Of a stretch of 64,000 bases of DNA, positions 25,713 to 40,200 are shown piece after piece. Source of the DNA: Balanoglossus misakiensis (lineage: Eukaryota; Hemichordata); contig CM082595.2 of the NCBI GenBank assembly GCA_040954595.2, positions 744,001 through 808,000 of the forward strand, given 5' to 3'. The notes under the pieces were generated by a model. The model ran no database searches, was not told the origin of the DNA, and saw only the letters and a list, made by a program, of their open reading frames with translations. Position numbers and translations under genes: made by a program. Every line of letters begins with the position of its first letter. Positions within the stretch are counted from its first letter, which is position 1.

Positions 25713-26890
25713 AATGGCCAAATTTTGAAAATTAAAAAAGTCGGAAAATTGTGATTTTTTGATGAAAATCATGGGCTATAACCCATGATTTTAGTGAAAA
25801 ATGGCCAAATTTTGAAAATTAAAAAAGTCGGAAAATTGTGATTTTTTGATGAAAATCATGGGCTATAACCCATGATTTTTGTGAAAAATGGCCAAATTTT
25901 GAAAATTAAAAAAGTCGGAAAATTGTGATTTTTTGATGAAAATCATGGGCTATAACCCATGATTTTTGTGAAAAATGGCCAAATTTTGAAAATTAAAAAA
26001 GTCGGACAATTGTGATTTTTTGATGAAAATCATGGGCTATAACCCATGATTTTTGTGAAAAATGGCCAAATTTTGAAAATTAAAAAAGTCGGAAAATTGT
26101 GATTTTTCGATGATTTTCATGGGCTATAACCCATGATTTTTGTGAAAAATGGCCAAATTTTGAAAATTAAAAAAGTCGGAAAATTGTGATTTTTCGATGA
26201 AAATCATGGGCTATAACCCATGATTTTTGTGAAAAATGGCCAAATTTTGAAAATTAAAAAAGTCGGAAAATTGTGATTTTTCGATGAAAATCATGGGCTA
26301 TAACCCATGATTTTTGTGAAAAATGGCCAAATTTTGAAAATTAAAAAAGTCGGAAAATTGTGATTTTTCGATGAAAATCATGGGCTATAACCCATGATTT
26401 TTGTGAAAAATGGCCAAATTTTGAAAATTAAAAAAGTCGGAAAATTGTGATTTTTCGATGAAAATCATGGGCTATAACCCATGATTTTTGTGAAAAATGG
26501 CCAAATTTTGAAAATTAAAAAAGTCGGAAAATTGTGATTTTTCGATGAAAATCATGGGCTATAATCCATGATTTTTGTGAAAAATGGCCAAATTTTGAAA
26601 ATTAAAAAAGTCGGAAAATTGTGATTTTTTGATGAAAATCATGGGCTATAACCCATGATGTTTGTGAAAAATGGCCAAATTTTGAAAATTAAAAAAGTCG
26701 GAAAATTGTGATTTTTTGATGAAAATCATGGGCTATAACCCATGATTTTTGTGAAAAATGGCCAAATTTTGAAAATTAAAAAAGTCGGAAAATTGTGATT
26801 TTTTGATGAAAATCATGGGCTATAACCCATGATTTTTGTGAAAAATGGCCAAATTTTGAAAATTACAAAAGTCGGAAAATTGTGATTTTT
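25713..26890 (-). repeat. Block 9: type-2 monomers, - sense (~13.5)
   Basis: Carries an ordered set of variants: a GGACAATTG unit at 26001, then an inverted hairpin arm, then four or five TTTCGATG units, then CTATAATCC at about 26561. The same order and the same 560-bp offset recur at 35557-36117 in block 12. Its right edge joins type 1a through a different joint (TGATTTTTTGAAAATCATCC), not junction J. Confidence 0.88.
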
Positions 26891-27854
26891 TGAAAATCAT
26901 CCAGAAATGTCAATTTTTCGACTTCGCGAAATTTCAAAATTTGGTGGTTTTTCGACAAAAACCATGGGTTAGAGCTCATGAAAATCATCCAGAAATGTCA
27001 ATTTTTCGACTTCGCGAAATTTCAAAATTTGGTGGTTTTTCGACAAAAACCATGGGTTATAGCTCATGAAAATCATCCAGAAATGTCAATTTTTCGACTT
27101 CCCGAAATTTCAAAATTTGGTGGTTTTTCGACAAAAACCATGGGTTATAGCTCATGAAAATCCTCCAGAAATGTCAATTTTTCGACTTCGCGAAATTTCA
27201 AAATTTGGTGGTTTTTCGACAAAAACCATGGGTTATAGCTCATGAAAATCACCCAGAAATGACAATTTTTCGACTTTGCGGATTTTCGAAATTTGGTGAT
27301 TTTTCGAGAAAAACCATGGGTTATAGCTCATGAAAATCACCCAGAAATGACAATTTTTCGACTTTGCGGATTTTCGAAATTTGGTGATTTTTCGAGAAAA
27401 ACCATGGGTTATAGCTCATGAAAATCACCCAGAAATGACAATTTTTCGACTTTGCGGATTTTCGAAATTTGGTGATTTTTCGAGAAAAACCATGGGTTAT
27501 AGCTCATGAAAATCATCCAGAAATGTCAATTTTTCGACTTCGCGAAATTTCAAAATTTGGTGGTTTTTCGACAAAAACCATGGGTTATAGCTCATGAAAA
27601 TCATCCAAAAAAGTCAATTTTTCGACTTCGCGAAATTTCCAAATTTGGTGGTTTTTCGAGAAAAACCATGGGTTATAGCTCATGAAAATCACCCAGAAAT
27701 GACAATTTTTCGACTTTGCGGATTTTCGAAATTTGGTGATTTTTGGAGAAAAACCATGGGTTATAGCTCATGAAAATCACCCAGAAATGACAATTTTTCG
27801 ACTTCGCGGATTTTCGAAATTTGGTGATTTTTCGACAAAAACCATGGGTTATAG
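26891..27854 (-). repeat. Block 10: type-1 monomers, - sense (~11)
   Basis: Mixed: 1a units to about 27240, 1b to about 27510, 1a to about 27660, then 1b. One unit reads GGGTTAGAGC. The right edge merges in register into type 2, as at block 7/8. Confidence 0.88.
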
Positions 27855-28167
27855 CCCATGATTTTCATCAAAAAATCACAATTTTTCGACTTTTTTAATT
27901 TTCAAAATTTGGCCATTTTTCACAAAAATCATGGGTTATAGCCCATGATTTTCATCAAAAAATCACAATTTTCCGACTTTTTTAATTTTCAAAATTTGGC
28001 CATTTTTCACAAAAATCATGGGTTATAGCCCATGATTTTCATCAAAAAATCACAATTTTCCGACTTTTTTAATTTTCAAAATTTGGCCATTTTTCACAAA
28101 AATCATGGGTTATAGCCCATGATTTTCATCAAAAAATCACAATTTTCCGACTTTTTTAATTTTCAAA
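27855..28167 (+). repeat. Block 11: short type-2 run, + sense (~3.6 monomers)
   Basis: Third short inverted run next to a core. It is one monomer longer than the equivalent block 8. Confidence 0.85.
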
Positions 28168-28222
28168 TTAAATTTGCGGTATGGCTCGTACAAACACAGG
28201 ATGATGAAGGGGTTGATGACTG
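28168..28222 (-). other. 55-bp non-satellite core, copy 4 (- sense)
   Basis: Identical in sequence to copy 2, and again at a + to - flip of type-2 repeats. Confidence 0.88.
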
Positions 28223-31200
28223 AATGGCCAAATTTTGAAAATTAAAAAAGTCGGAAAATTGTGATTTTTTGATGAAAATCATGGGCTATAACCCATGATT
28301 TTTGTGAAAAATGGCCAAATTTTGAAAATTAAAAAAGTCGGAAAATTGTGATTTTTCGATGAAAATCATGGGCTATAACCCATGATTTTTGTGAAAAATG
28401 GCCAAATTTTGAAAATTAAAAAAGTCGGAAAATTGTGATTTTTTGATGAAAATCATGGGCTATAACCCATGATTTTTGTGAAAAATGGCCAAATTTTGAA
28501 AATTAAAAAAGTCGGAAAATTGTGATTTTTTGATGAAAATCATGGGCTATAACCCATGATTTTTGTGAAAAATGGCCAAATTTTGAAAATTAAAAAAGTC
28601 GGACAATTGTGATTTTTTGATGAAAATCATGGGCTATAACCCATGATTTTTGTGAAAAATGGCCAAATTTTGAAAATTAAAAAAGTCGGACAATTGTGAT
28701 TTTTTGATGAAAATCATGGGCTATAACCCATGATTTTTGTGAAAAATGGCCAAATTTTGAAAATTAAAAAAGTCGGACAATTGTGATTTTTCGATGAAAA
28801 TCATGGGCTATAACCCATGATTTTTGTGAAAAATGGCCAAATTTTGAAAATTAAAAAAGTCGGACAATTGTGATTTTTCGATGAAAATCATGGGCTATAA
28901 CCCATGATTTTTGTGAAAAATGGCCAAATTTTGAAAATTAAAAAAGTCGGACAATTGTGATTTTTCGATGAAAATCATGGGCTATAACCCATGATTTTTG
29001 TGAAAAATGGCCAAATTTTGAAAATTAAAAAAGTCGGAAAATTGTGATTTTTCGATGAAAATCATGGGCTATAACCCATGATTTTTGTGAAAAATGGCCA
29101 AATTTTGAAAATTAAAAAAGTCGGAAAATTGTGATTTTTCGATGAAAATCATGGGCTATAACCCATGATTTTTGTGAAAAATGGCCAAATTTTGAAAATT
29201 AAAAAAGTCGGAAAATTGTGATTTTTCGATGAAAATCATGGGCTATAACCCATGATTTTTGTGAAAAATGGCCAAATTTTGAAAATTAAAAAAGTCGGAA
29301 AATTGTGATTTTTCGATGAAAATCATGGGCTATAACCCATGATTTTTGTGAAAAATGGCCAAATTTTGAAAATTAAAAAAGTCGGAAAATTGTGATTTTT
29401 CGATGAAAATCATGGGCTATAACCCATGATTTTTGTGAAAAATGGCCAAATTTTGAAAATTAAAAAAGTCGGAAAATTGTGATTTTTCGATGAAAATCAT
29501 GGGCTATAACCCATGATTTTTGTGAAAAATGGCCAAATTTTGAAAATTAAAAAAGTCGGAAAATTGTGATTTTTCGATGAAAATCATGGGCTATAACCCA
29601 TGATTTTTGTGAAAAATGGCCAAATTTTGAAAATTAAAAAAGTCGGAAAATTGTGATTTTTCGATGAAAATCATGGGCTATAACCCATGATTTTTGTGAA
29701 AAATGGCCAAATTTTGAAAATTAAAAAAGTCGGAAAATTGTGATTTTTCGATGAAAATCATGGGCTATAACCCATGATTTTTGTGAAAAATGGCCAAATT
29801 TTGAAAATTAAAAAAGTCGGAAAATTGTGATTTTTTGATGAAAATCATGGGCTATAACCCATGATTTTTGTGAAAAATGGCCAAATTTTGAAAATTAAAA
29901 AAGTCGGAAAATTGTGATTTTTTGATGAAAATCATGGGCTATAACCCATGATTTTTGTGAAAAATGGCCAAATTTTGAAAATTAAAAAAGTCGGAAAATT
30001 GTGATTTTTTGATGAAAATCATGGGCTATAACCCATGATTTTTGTGAAAAATGGCCAAATTTTGAAAATTAAAAAAGTCGGAAAATTGTGATTTTTTGAT
30101 GAAAATCATGGGCTATAACCCATGATTTTTGTGAAAAATGGCCAAATTTTGAAAATTAAAAAAGTCGGAAAATTGTGATTTTTTGATGAAAATCATGGGC
30201 TATAACCCATGATTTTTGTGAAAAATGGCCAAATTTTGAAAATTAAAAAAGTCGGACAATTGTGATTTTTTGATGAAAATCATGGGCTATAACCCATGAT
30301 TTTTGTGAAAAATGGCCAAATTTTGAAAATTAAAAAAGTCGGACAATTGTGATTTTTTGATGAAAATCATGGGCTATAACCCATGATTTTTGTGAAAAAT
30401 GGCCAAATTTTGAAAATTAAAAAAGTCGGACAATTGTGATTTTTTGATGAAAATCATGGGCTATAACCCATGATTTTTGTGAAAAATGGCCAAATTTTGA
30501 AAATTAAAAAAGTCGGACAATTGTGATTTTTTGATGAAAATCATGGGCTATAACCCATGATTTTTGTGAAAAATGGCCAAATTTTGAAAATTAAAAAAGT
30601 CGGACAATTGTGATTTTTCGATGAAAATCATGGGCTATAACCCATGATTTTTGTGAAAAATGGGCAAATTTTGAAAATTAAAAAAGTCGGAAAATTGTGA
30701 TTTTTCGATGAAAATCATGGGCTATAACCCATGATTTTTGTGAAAAATGGGCAAATTTTGAAAATTAAAAAAGTCGGAAAATTGTGATTTTTCGATGAAA
30801 ATCATGGGCTATAACCCATGATTTTTGTGAAAAATGGGCAAATTTTGAAAATTAAAAAAGTCGGAAAATTGTGATTTTTCGATGAAAATCATGGGCTATA
30901 AGCCATGATTTTTGTGAAAAATGGCCAAATTTTGAAAATTAAAAAAGTCGGAAAATTGTGATTTTTCGATGAAAATCATGGGCTATAAGCCATGATTTTT
31001 GTGAAAAATGGCCAAATTTTGAAAATTAAAAAAGTCGGAAAATTGTGATTTTTCGATGAAAATCATGGGCTATAACCCATGATTTTTGTGAAAAATGGCC
31101 AAATTTTGAAAATTAAAAAAGTCGGAAAATTGTGATTTTTCGATGAAAATCATGGGCTATAACCCATGATTTTTGTGAAAAATGGCCAAATTTTGAAAAT

Positions 31201-34200
31201 TAAAAAGTCGGAAAATTGTGATTTTTCGATGAAAATCATGGGCTATAACCCATGATTTTTGTGAAAAATGGCCAAATTTTGAAAATTAAAAAAGTCGGAA
31301 AATTGTGATTTTTTGATGATTTTCATGGGCTATAACCCATGATTTTTGTGAAAAATGGCCAAATTTTGAAAATTAAAAAAGTCGGAAAATTGTGATTTTT
31401 TGATGATTTTCATGGGCTATAACCCATGATTTTTGTGAAAAATGGCCAAATTTTGAAAATTAAAAAAGTCGGAAAATTGTGATTTTTCGATGAAAATCAT
31501 GGGCTATAACCCATGATTTTTGTGAAAAATGGCCAAATTTTGAAAATTAAAAAAGTCGGAAAATTGTGATTTTTCGATGAAAATCATGGGCTATAACCCA
31601 TGATTTTTGTGAAAAATGGCCAAATTTTGAAAATTAAAAAAGTCGGAAAATTGTGATTTTTCGATGAAAATCATGGGCTATAACCCATGATTTTTGTGAA
31701 AAATGGCCAAATTTTGAAAATTAAAAAAGTCGGAAAATTGTGATTTTTCGATGAAAATCATGGGCTATAACCCATGATTTTTGTGAAAAATGGCCAAATT
31801 TTGAAAATTAAAAAAGTCGGAAAATTGTGATTTTTCGATGAAAATCATGGGCTATAACCCATGATTTTTGTGAAAAATGGCCAAATTTTGAAAATTAAAA
31901 AAGTCGGAAAATTGTGATTTTTCGATGAAAATCATGGGCTATAACCCATGATTTTTGTGAAAAATGGCCAAATTTTGAAAATTAAAAAAGCCGGAAAATT
32001 GTGATTTTTTGATGAAAATCATGGGCTATAACCCATGATTTTTGTGAAAAATGGCCAAATTTTGAAAATTAAAAAAGTCGGAAAATTGTGATTTTTTGAT
32101 GAAAATCATGGGCTATAACCCATGATTTTTGTGAAAAATGGCCAAATTTTGAAAATTAAAAAAGTCGGAAAATTGTGATTTTTTGATGAAAATCATGGGC
32201 TATAACCCATGATTTTTGTGAAAAATGGCCAAATTTTGAAAATTAAAAAAGTCGGACAATTGTGATTTTTTGATGAAAATCATGGGCTATAACCCATGAT
32301 TTTTGTGAAAAATGGCCAAATTTTGAAAATTAAAAAAGTCGGACAATTGTGATTTTTTGATGAAAATCATGGGCTATAACCCATGATTTTTGTGAAAAAT
32401 GGCCAAATTTTGAAAATTAAAAAAGTCGGACAATTGTGATTTTTTGATGAAAATCATGGGCTATAACCCATGATTTTTGTGAAAAATGGCCAAATTTTGA
32501 AAATTAAAAAAGTCGGACAATTGTGATTTTTTGATGAAAATCATGGGCTATAACCCATGATTTTTGTGAAAAATGGCCAAATTTTGAAAATTAAAAAAGT
32601 CGGACAATTGTGATTTTTTGATGAAAATCATGGGCTATAACCCATGATTTTTGTGAAAAATGGCCAAATTTTGAAAATTAAAAAAGTCGGAAAATTGTGA
32701 TTTTTCGATGAAAATCATGGGCTATAACCCATGATTTTTGTGAAAAATGGCCAAATTTTGAAAATTAAAAAAGTCGGAAAATTGTGATTTTTCGATGAAA
32801 ATCATGGGCTATAACCCATGATTTTTGTGAAAAATGGCCAAATTTTGAAAATTAAAAAAGTCGGAAAATTGTGATTTTTTGATGAAAATCATGGGCTATA
32901 ACCCATGATTTTTGTGAAAAATGGCCAAATTTTGAAAATTAAAAAAGTCGGACAATTGTGATTTTTTGATGAAAATCATGGGCTATAACCCATGATTTTT
33001 GTGAAAAATGGCCAAATTTTGAAAATTAAAAAAGTCGGACAATTGTGATTTTTTGATGAAAATCATGGGCTATAACCCATGATTTTTGTGAAAAATGGCC
33101 AAATTTTGAAAATTAAAAAAGTCGGAAAATTGTGATTTTTCGATGAAAATCATGGGCTATAACCCATGATTTTTGTGAAAAATGGCCAAATTTTGAAAAT
33201 TAAAAAAGTCGGAAAATTGTGATTTTTCGATGAAAATCATGGGCTATAACCCATGATTTTTGTGAAAAATGGCCAAATTTTGAAAATTAAAAAAGTCGGA
33301 AAATTGTGATTTTTCGATGAAAATCATGGGCTATAACCCATGATTTTTGTGAAAAATGGCCAAATTTTGAAAATTAAAAAAGTCGGAAAATTGTGATTTT
33401 TCGATGAAAATCATGGGCTATAACCCATGATTTTTGTGAAAAATGGCCAAATTTTGAAAATTAAAAAAGTCGGAAAATTGTGATTTTTCGATGAAAATCA
33501 TGGGCTATAACCCATGATTTTTGTGAAAAATGGCCAAATTTTGAAAATTAAAAAAGTCGGAAAATTGTGATTTTTCGATGAAAATCATGGGCTATAACCC
33601 ATGATTTTTGTGAAAAATGGCCAAATTTTGAAAATTAAAAAAGTCGGAAAATTGTGATTTTTCGATGAAAATCATGGGCTATAACCCATGATTTTTGTGA
33701 AAAATGGCCAAATTTTGAAAATTAAAAAAGTCGGAAAATTGTGATTATTCGATGAAAATCATGGGCTATAACCCATGATTTTTGTGAAAAATGGCCAAAT
33801 TTTGAAAATTAAAAAAGTCGGAAAATTGTGATTTTTTGATGAAAATCATGGGCTATAACCCATGATTTTTGTGAAAAATGGCCAAATTTTGAAAATTAAA
33901 AAAGTCGGAAAATTGTGATTTTTCGATGAAAATCATGGGCTATAACCCATGATTTTTGTGAAAAATGGCCAAATTTTGAAAATTAAAAAAGTCGGAAAAT
34001 TGTGATTTTTCGATGAAAATCATGGGCTATAACCCATGATTTTTGTGAAAAATGGCCAAATTTTGAAAATTAAAAAAGTCGGAAAATTGTGATTTTTTGA
34101 TGAAAATCATGGGCTATAACCCATGATTTTTGTGAAAAATGGCCAAATTTTGAAAATTAAAAAAGTCGGAAAATTGTGATTTTTCGATGAAAATCATGGG

Positions 34201-37200
34201 CTATAACCCATGATTTTTGTGAAAAATGGCCAAATTTTGAAAATTAAAAAAGTCGGAAAATTGTGATTTTTCGATGAAAATCATGGGCTATAACCCATGA
34301 TTTTTGTGAAAAATGGCCAAATTTTGAAAATTAAAAAAGTCGGAAAATTGTGATTTTTCGATGAAAATCATGGGCTATAAGCCATGATTTTTGTGAAAAA
34401 TGGCCAAATTTTGAAAATTAAAAAAGTCGGAAAATTGTGATTTTTCGATGAAAATCATGGGCTATAACCCATGATTTTTGTGAAAAATGGCCAAATTTTG
34501 AAAATTAAAAAAGTCGGAAAATTGTGATTTTTCGATGAAAATCATGGGCTATAACCCATGATTTTTGTGAAAAATGGCCAAATTTTGAAAATTAAAAAAG
34601 TCGGAAAATTGTGATTTTTCGATGAAAATCATGGGCTATAACCCATGATTTTTGTGAAAAATGGCCAAATTTTGAAAATTAAAAAAGTCGGAAAATTGTG
34701 ATTTTTCGATGAAAATCATGGGCTATAACCCATGATTTTTGTGAAAAATGGCCAAATTTTGAAAATTAAAAAAGTCGGAAAATTGTGATTTTTTGATGAA
34801 AATCATGGGCTATAACCCATGATTTTTGTGAAAAATGGCCAAATTTTGAAAATTAAAAAAGTCGGAAAATTGTGATTTTTCGATGAAAATCATGGGCTAT
34901 AACCCATGATTTTTGTGAAAAATGGCCAAATTTTGAAAATTAAAAAAGTCGGAAAATTGTGATTTTTCGATGAAAATCATGGGCTATAACCCATGATTTT
35001 TGTGAAAAATGGCCAAATTTTGAAAATTAAAAAAGTCGGAAAATTGTGATTTTTTGATGAAAATCATGGGCTATAACCCATGATTTTTGTGAAAAATGGC
35101 CAAATTTTGAAAATTAAAAAAGTCGGAAAATTGTGATTTTTCGATGAAAATCATGGGCTATAACCCATGATTTTTGTGAAAAATGGCCAAATTTTGAAAA
35201 TTAAAAAAGTCGGAAAATTGTGATTTTTCGATGAAAATCATGGGCTATAACCCATGATTTTTGTGAAAAATGGCCAAATTTTGAGAATTAAAAAAGTCGG
35301 AAAATTGTGATTTTTCGATGAAAATCATGGGCTATAACCCATGATTTTTGTGAAAAATGGCCAAATTTTGAAAATTAAAAAAGTCGGAAAATTGTGATTT
35401 TTTGATGAAAATCATGGGCTATAACCCATGATTTTTGTGAAAAATGGCCAAATTTTGAAAATTAAAAAAGTCGGAAAATTGTGATTTTTTGATGAAAATC
35501 ATGGGCTATAACCCATGATTTTTGTGAAAAATGGCCAAATTTTGAAAATTAAAAAAGTCGGACAATTGTGATTTTTTGATGAAAATCATGGGCTATAACC
35601 CATGATTTTTGTGAAAAATGGCCAAATTTTGAAAATTAAAAAAGTCGGAAAATTGTGATTTTTCGATGATTTTCATGGGCTATAACCCATGATTTTTGTG
35701 AAAAATGGCCAAATTTTGAAAATTAAAAAAGTCGGAAAATTGTGATTTTTCGATGAAAATCATGGGCTATAACCCATGATTTTTGTGAAAAATGGCCAAA
35801 TTTTGAAAATTAAAAAAGTCGGAAAATTGTGATTTTTCGATGAAAATCATGGGCTATAACCCATGATTTTTGTGAAAAATGGCCAAATTTTGAAAATTAA
35901 AAAAGTCGGAAAATTGTGATTTTTCGATGAAAATCATGGGCTATAACCCATGATTTTTGTGAAAAATGGCCAAATTTTGAAAATTAAAAAAGTCGGAAAA
36001 TTGTGATTTTTCGATGAAAATCATGGGCTATAACCCATGATTTTTGTGAAAAATGGCCAAATTTTGAAAATTAAAAAAGTCGGAAAATTGTGATTTTTCG
36101 ATGAAAATCATGGGCTATAATCCATGATTTTTGTGAAAAATGGCCAAATTTTGAAAATTAAAAAAGTCGGAAAATTGTGATTTTTTGATGAAAATCATGG
36201 GCTATAACCCATGATTTTTGTGAAAAATGGCCAAATTTTGAAAATTAAAAAAGTCGGAAAATTGTGATTTTTTGATGAAAATCATGGGCTATAACCCATG
36301 ATTTTTGTGAAAAATGGCCAAATTTTGAAAATTAAAAAAGTCGGAAAATTGTGATTTTTTGATGAAAATCATGGGCTATAACCCATGATTTTTGTGAAAA
36401 ATGGCCAAATTTTGAAAATTAAAAAAGTCGGAAAATTGTGATTTTTTGATGAAAATCATGGGCTATAACCCATGATTTTTGTGAAAAATGGCCAAATTTT
36501 GAAAATTAAAAAAGTCGGAAAATTGTGATTTTTCGATGAAAATCATGGGCTATAACCCATGATTTTTGTGAAAAATGGCCAAATTTTGAAAATTAAAAAA
36601 GTCGGAAAATTGTGATTTTTCGATGAAAATCATGGGCTATAACCCATGATTTTTGTGAAAAATGGCCAAATTTTGAAAATTAAAAAAGTCGGAAAATTGT
36701 GATTTTTCGATGAAAATCATGGGCTATAACCCATGATTTTTGTGAAAAATGGCCAAATTTTGAAAATTAAAAAAGTCGGAAAATTGTGATTTTTCGATGA
36801 AAATCATGGGCTATAACCCATGATTTTTGTGAAAAATGGCCAAATTTTGAAAATTAAAAAAGTCGGAAAATTGTGATTTTTCGATGAAAATCATGGGCTA
36901 TAACCCATGATTTTTGTGAAAAATGGCCAAATTTTGAAAATTAAAAAAGTCGGAAAATTGTGATTTTTCGATGAAAATCATGGGCTATAACCCATGATTT
37001 TTGTGAAAAATGGCCAAATTTTGAAAATTAAAAAAGTCGGAAAATTGTGATTTTTCGATGAAAATCATGGGCTATAACCCATGATTTTTGTGAAAAATGG
37101 CCAAATTTTGAAAATTAAAAAAGTCGGAAAATTGTGATTTTTCGATGAAAATCATGGGCTATAACCCATGATTTTTGTGAAAAATGGCCAAATTTTGAAA

Positions 37201-40200
37201 ATTAAAAAAGTCGGAAAATTGTGATTTTTCGATGAAAATCATGGGCTATAACCCATGATTTTTGTGAAAAATGGCCAAATTTTGAAAATTAAAAAAGTCG
37301 GAAAATTGTGATTTTTCGATGAAAATCATGGGCTATAACCCATGATTTTTGTGAAAAATGGCCAAATTTTGAAAATTAAAAAAGTCGGAAAATTGTGATT
37401 TTTCGATGAAAATCATGGGCTATAACCCATGATTTTTGTGAAAAATGGCCAAATTTTGAAAATTAAAAAAGTCGGAAAATTGTGATTTTTCGATGAAAAT
37501 CATGGGCTATAACCCATGATTTTTGTGAAAAATGGCCAAATTTTGAAAATTAAAAAAGTCGGAAAATTGTGATTTTTCGATGAAAATCATGGGCTATAAG
37601 CCATGATTTTTGTGAAAAATGGCCAAATTTTGAAAATTAAAAAAGTCGGAAAATTGTGATTTTTCGATGAAAATCATGGGCTATAACCCATGATTTTTGT
37701 GAAAAATGGCCAAATTTTGAAAATTAAAAAAGTCGGAAAATTGTGATTTTTCGATGAAAATCATGGGCTATAACCCATGATTTTTGTGAAAAATGGCCAA
37801 ATTTTGAAAATTAAAAAAGTCGGAATTGTTATTTTTCGATGAAAATCATGGGCTATAACCCATGATTTTTGTGAAAAATGGCCAAATTTTGAAAATTAAA
37901 AAAGTCGGAAAATTGTGATTTTTCGATGAAAATCATGGGCTATAACCCATGTTTTTTGTGAAAAATGGCCAAATTTTGAAAATTAAAAAAGTCGGAAAAT
38001 TGTGATTTTTTGATGAAAATCATGGGCTATAACCCATGATTTTTGTGAAAAATGGCCAAATTTTGAAAATTAAAAAAGTCGGAAAATTGTGATTTTTTGA
38101 TGAAAATCATGGGCTATAACCCATGATTTTTGTGAAAAATGGCCAAATTTTGAAAATTAAAAAAGTCGGAAAATTGTGATTTTTTGATGAAAATCATGGG
38201 CTATAACCCATGATTTTTGTGAAAAATGGCCAAATTTTGAAAATTAAAAAAGTCGGAAAATTGTGATTTTTCGATGAAAATCATGGGCTATAACCCATGA
38301 TTTTTGTGAAAAATGGCCAAATTTTGAAAATTAAAAAAGTCGGAAAATTGTGATTTTTTGATGAAAATCATGGGCTATAACCCATGATTTTTGTGAAAAA
38401 TGGCCAAATTTTGAAAATTAAAAAAGTCGGAAAATTGTGATTTTTTGATGAAAATCATGGGCTATAACCCATGATTTTTGTGAAAAATGGCCAAATTTTG
38501 AAAATTAAAAAAGTCGGAAAATTGTGATTTTTTGATGAAAATCATGGGCTATAACCCATGATTTTTGTGAAAAATGGCCAAATTTTGAAAATTAAAAAAG
38601 TCGGACAATTGTGATTTTTTGATGAAAATCATGGGCTATAACCCATGATTTTTGTGAAAAATGGCCAAATTTTGAAAATTAAAAAAGTCGGAAAATTGTG
38701 ATTTTTCGATGAAAATCATGGGCTATAACCCATGATTTTTGTGAAAAATGGCCAAATTTTGAAAATTAAAAAAGTCGGAAAATTGTGATTTTTTGATGAA
38801 AATCATGGGCTATAACCCATGATTTTTGTGAAAAATGGCCAAATTTTGAAAATTAAAAAAGTCGGAAAATTGTGATTTTTCGATGAAAATCATGGGCTAT
38901 AACCCATGATTTTTGTGAAAAATGGCCAAATTTTGAAAATTAAAAAAGTCGGAAAATTGTGATTTTTCGATGAAAATCATGGGCTATAACCCATGATTTT
39001 TGTGAAAAATGGCCAAATTTTGAAAATTAAAAAAGTCGGAAAATTGTGATTTTTCGATGAAAATCATGGGCTATAACCCATGATTTTTGTGAAAAATGGC
39101 CAAATTTTGAAAATTAAAAAAGTCGGAAAATTGTGATTTTTCGATGAAAATCATGGGCTATAACCCATGATTTTTGTGAAAAATGGCCAAATTTTGAAAA
39201 TTAAAAAAGTCGGAAAATTGTGATTTTTCGATGAAAATCATGGGCTATAATCCATGATTTTTGTGAAAAATGGCCAAATTTTGAAAATTAAAAAAGTCGG
39301 AAAATTGTGATTTTTCGATGAAAATCATGGGCTATAACCCATGATTTTTGTGAAAAATGGCCAAATTTTGAAAATTAAAAAAGTCGGAAAATTGTGATTT
39401 TTTGATGAAAATCATGGGCTATAACCCATGATTTTTGTGAAAAATGGCCAAATTTTGAAAATTAAAAAAGTCGGAAAATTTTGATTTTTCGATGAAAATC
39501 ATGGGCTATAACCCATGATTTTTGTGAAAAATGGCCAAATTTTGAAAATTAAAAAAGTCGGAAAATTTTGATTTTTCGATGAAAATCATGGGCTATAATC
39601 CATGATTTTTGTGAAAAATGGCCAAATTTTGAAAATTAAAAAAGTCGGAAAATTGTGATTTTTTGATGAAAATCATGGGCTATAACCCATGATTTTTGTG
39701 AAAAATGGCCAAATTTTGAAAATTAAAAAAGTCGGAAAATTGTGATTTTTTGATGAAAATCATGGGCTATAACCCATGATTTTTGTGAAAAATGGCCAAA
39801 TTTTGAAAATTAAAAAAGTCGGAAAATTGTGATTTTTTGATGAAAATCATGGGCTATAACCCATGATTTTTGTGAAAAATGGCCAAATTTTGAAAATTAA
39901 AAAAGTCGGAAAATTGTGATTTTTTGATGAAAATCATGGGCTATAACCCATGACTTTTGTGAAAAATGGCCAAATTTTGAAAATTAAAAAAGTCGGAAAA
40001 TTGTGATTTTTTGATGAAAATCATGGGCTATAACCCATGACTTTTGTGAAAAATGGCCAAATTTTGAAAATTAAAAAAGTCGGAAAATTGTGATTTTTCG
40101 ATGAAAATCATGGGCTATAACCCATGATTTTTGTGAAAAATGGCCAAATTTTGAAAATTAAAAAAGTCGGAAAATTGTGATTTTTCGATGAAAATCATGG

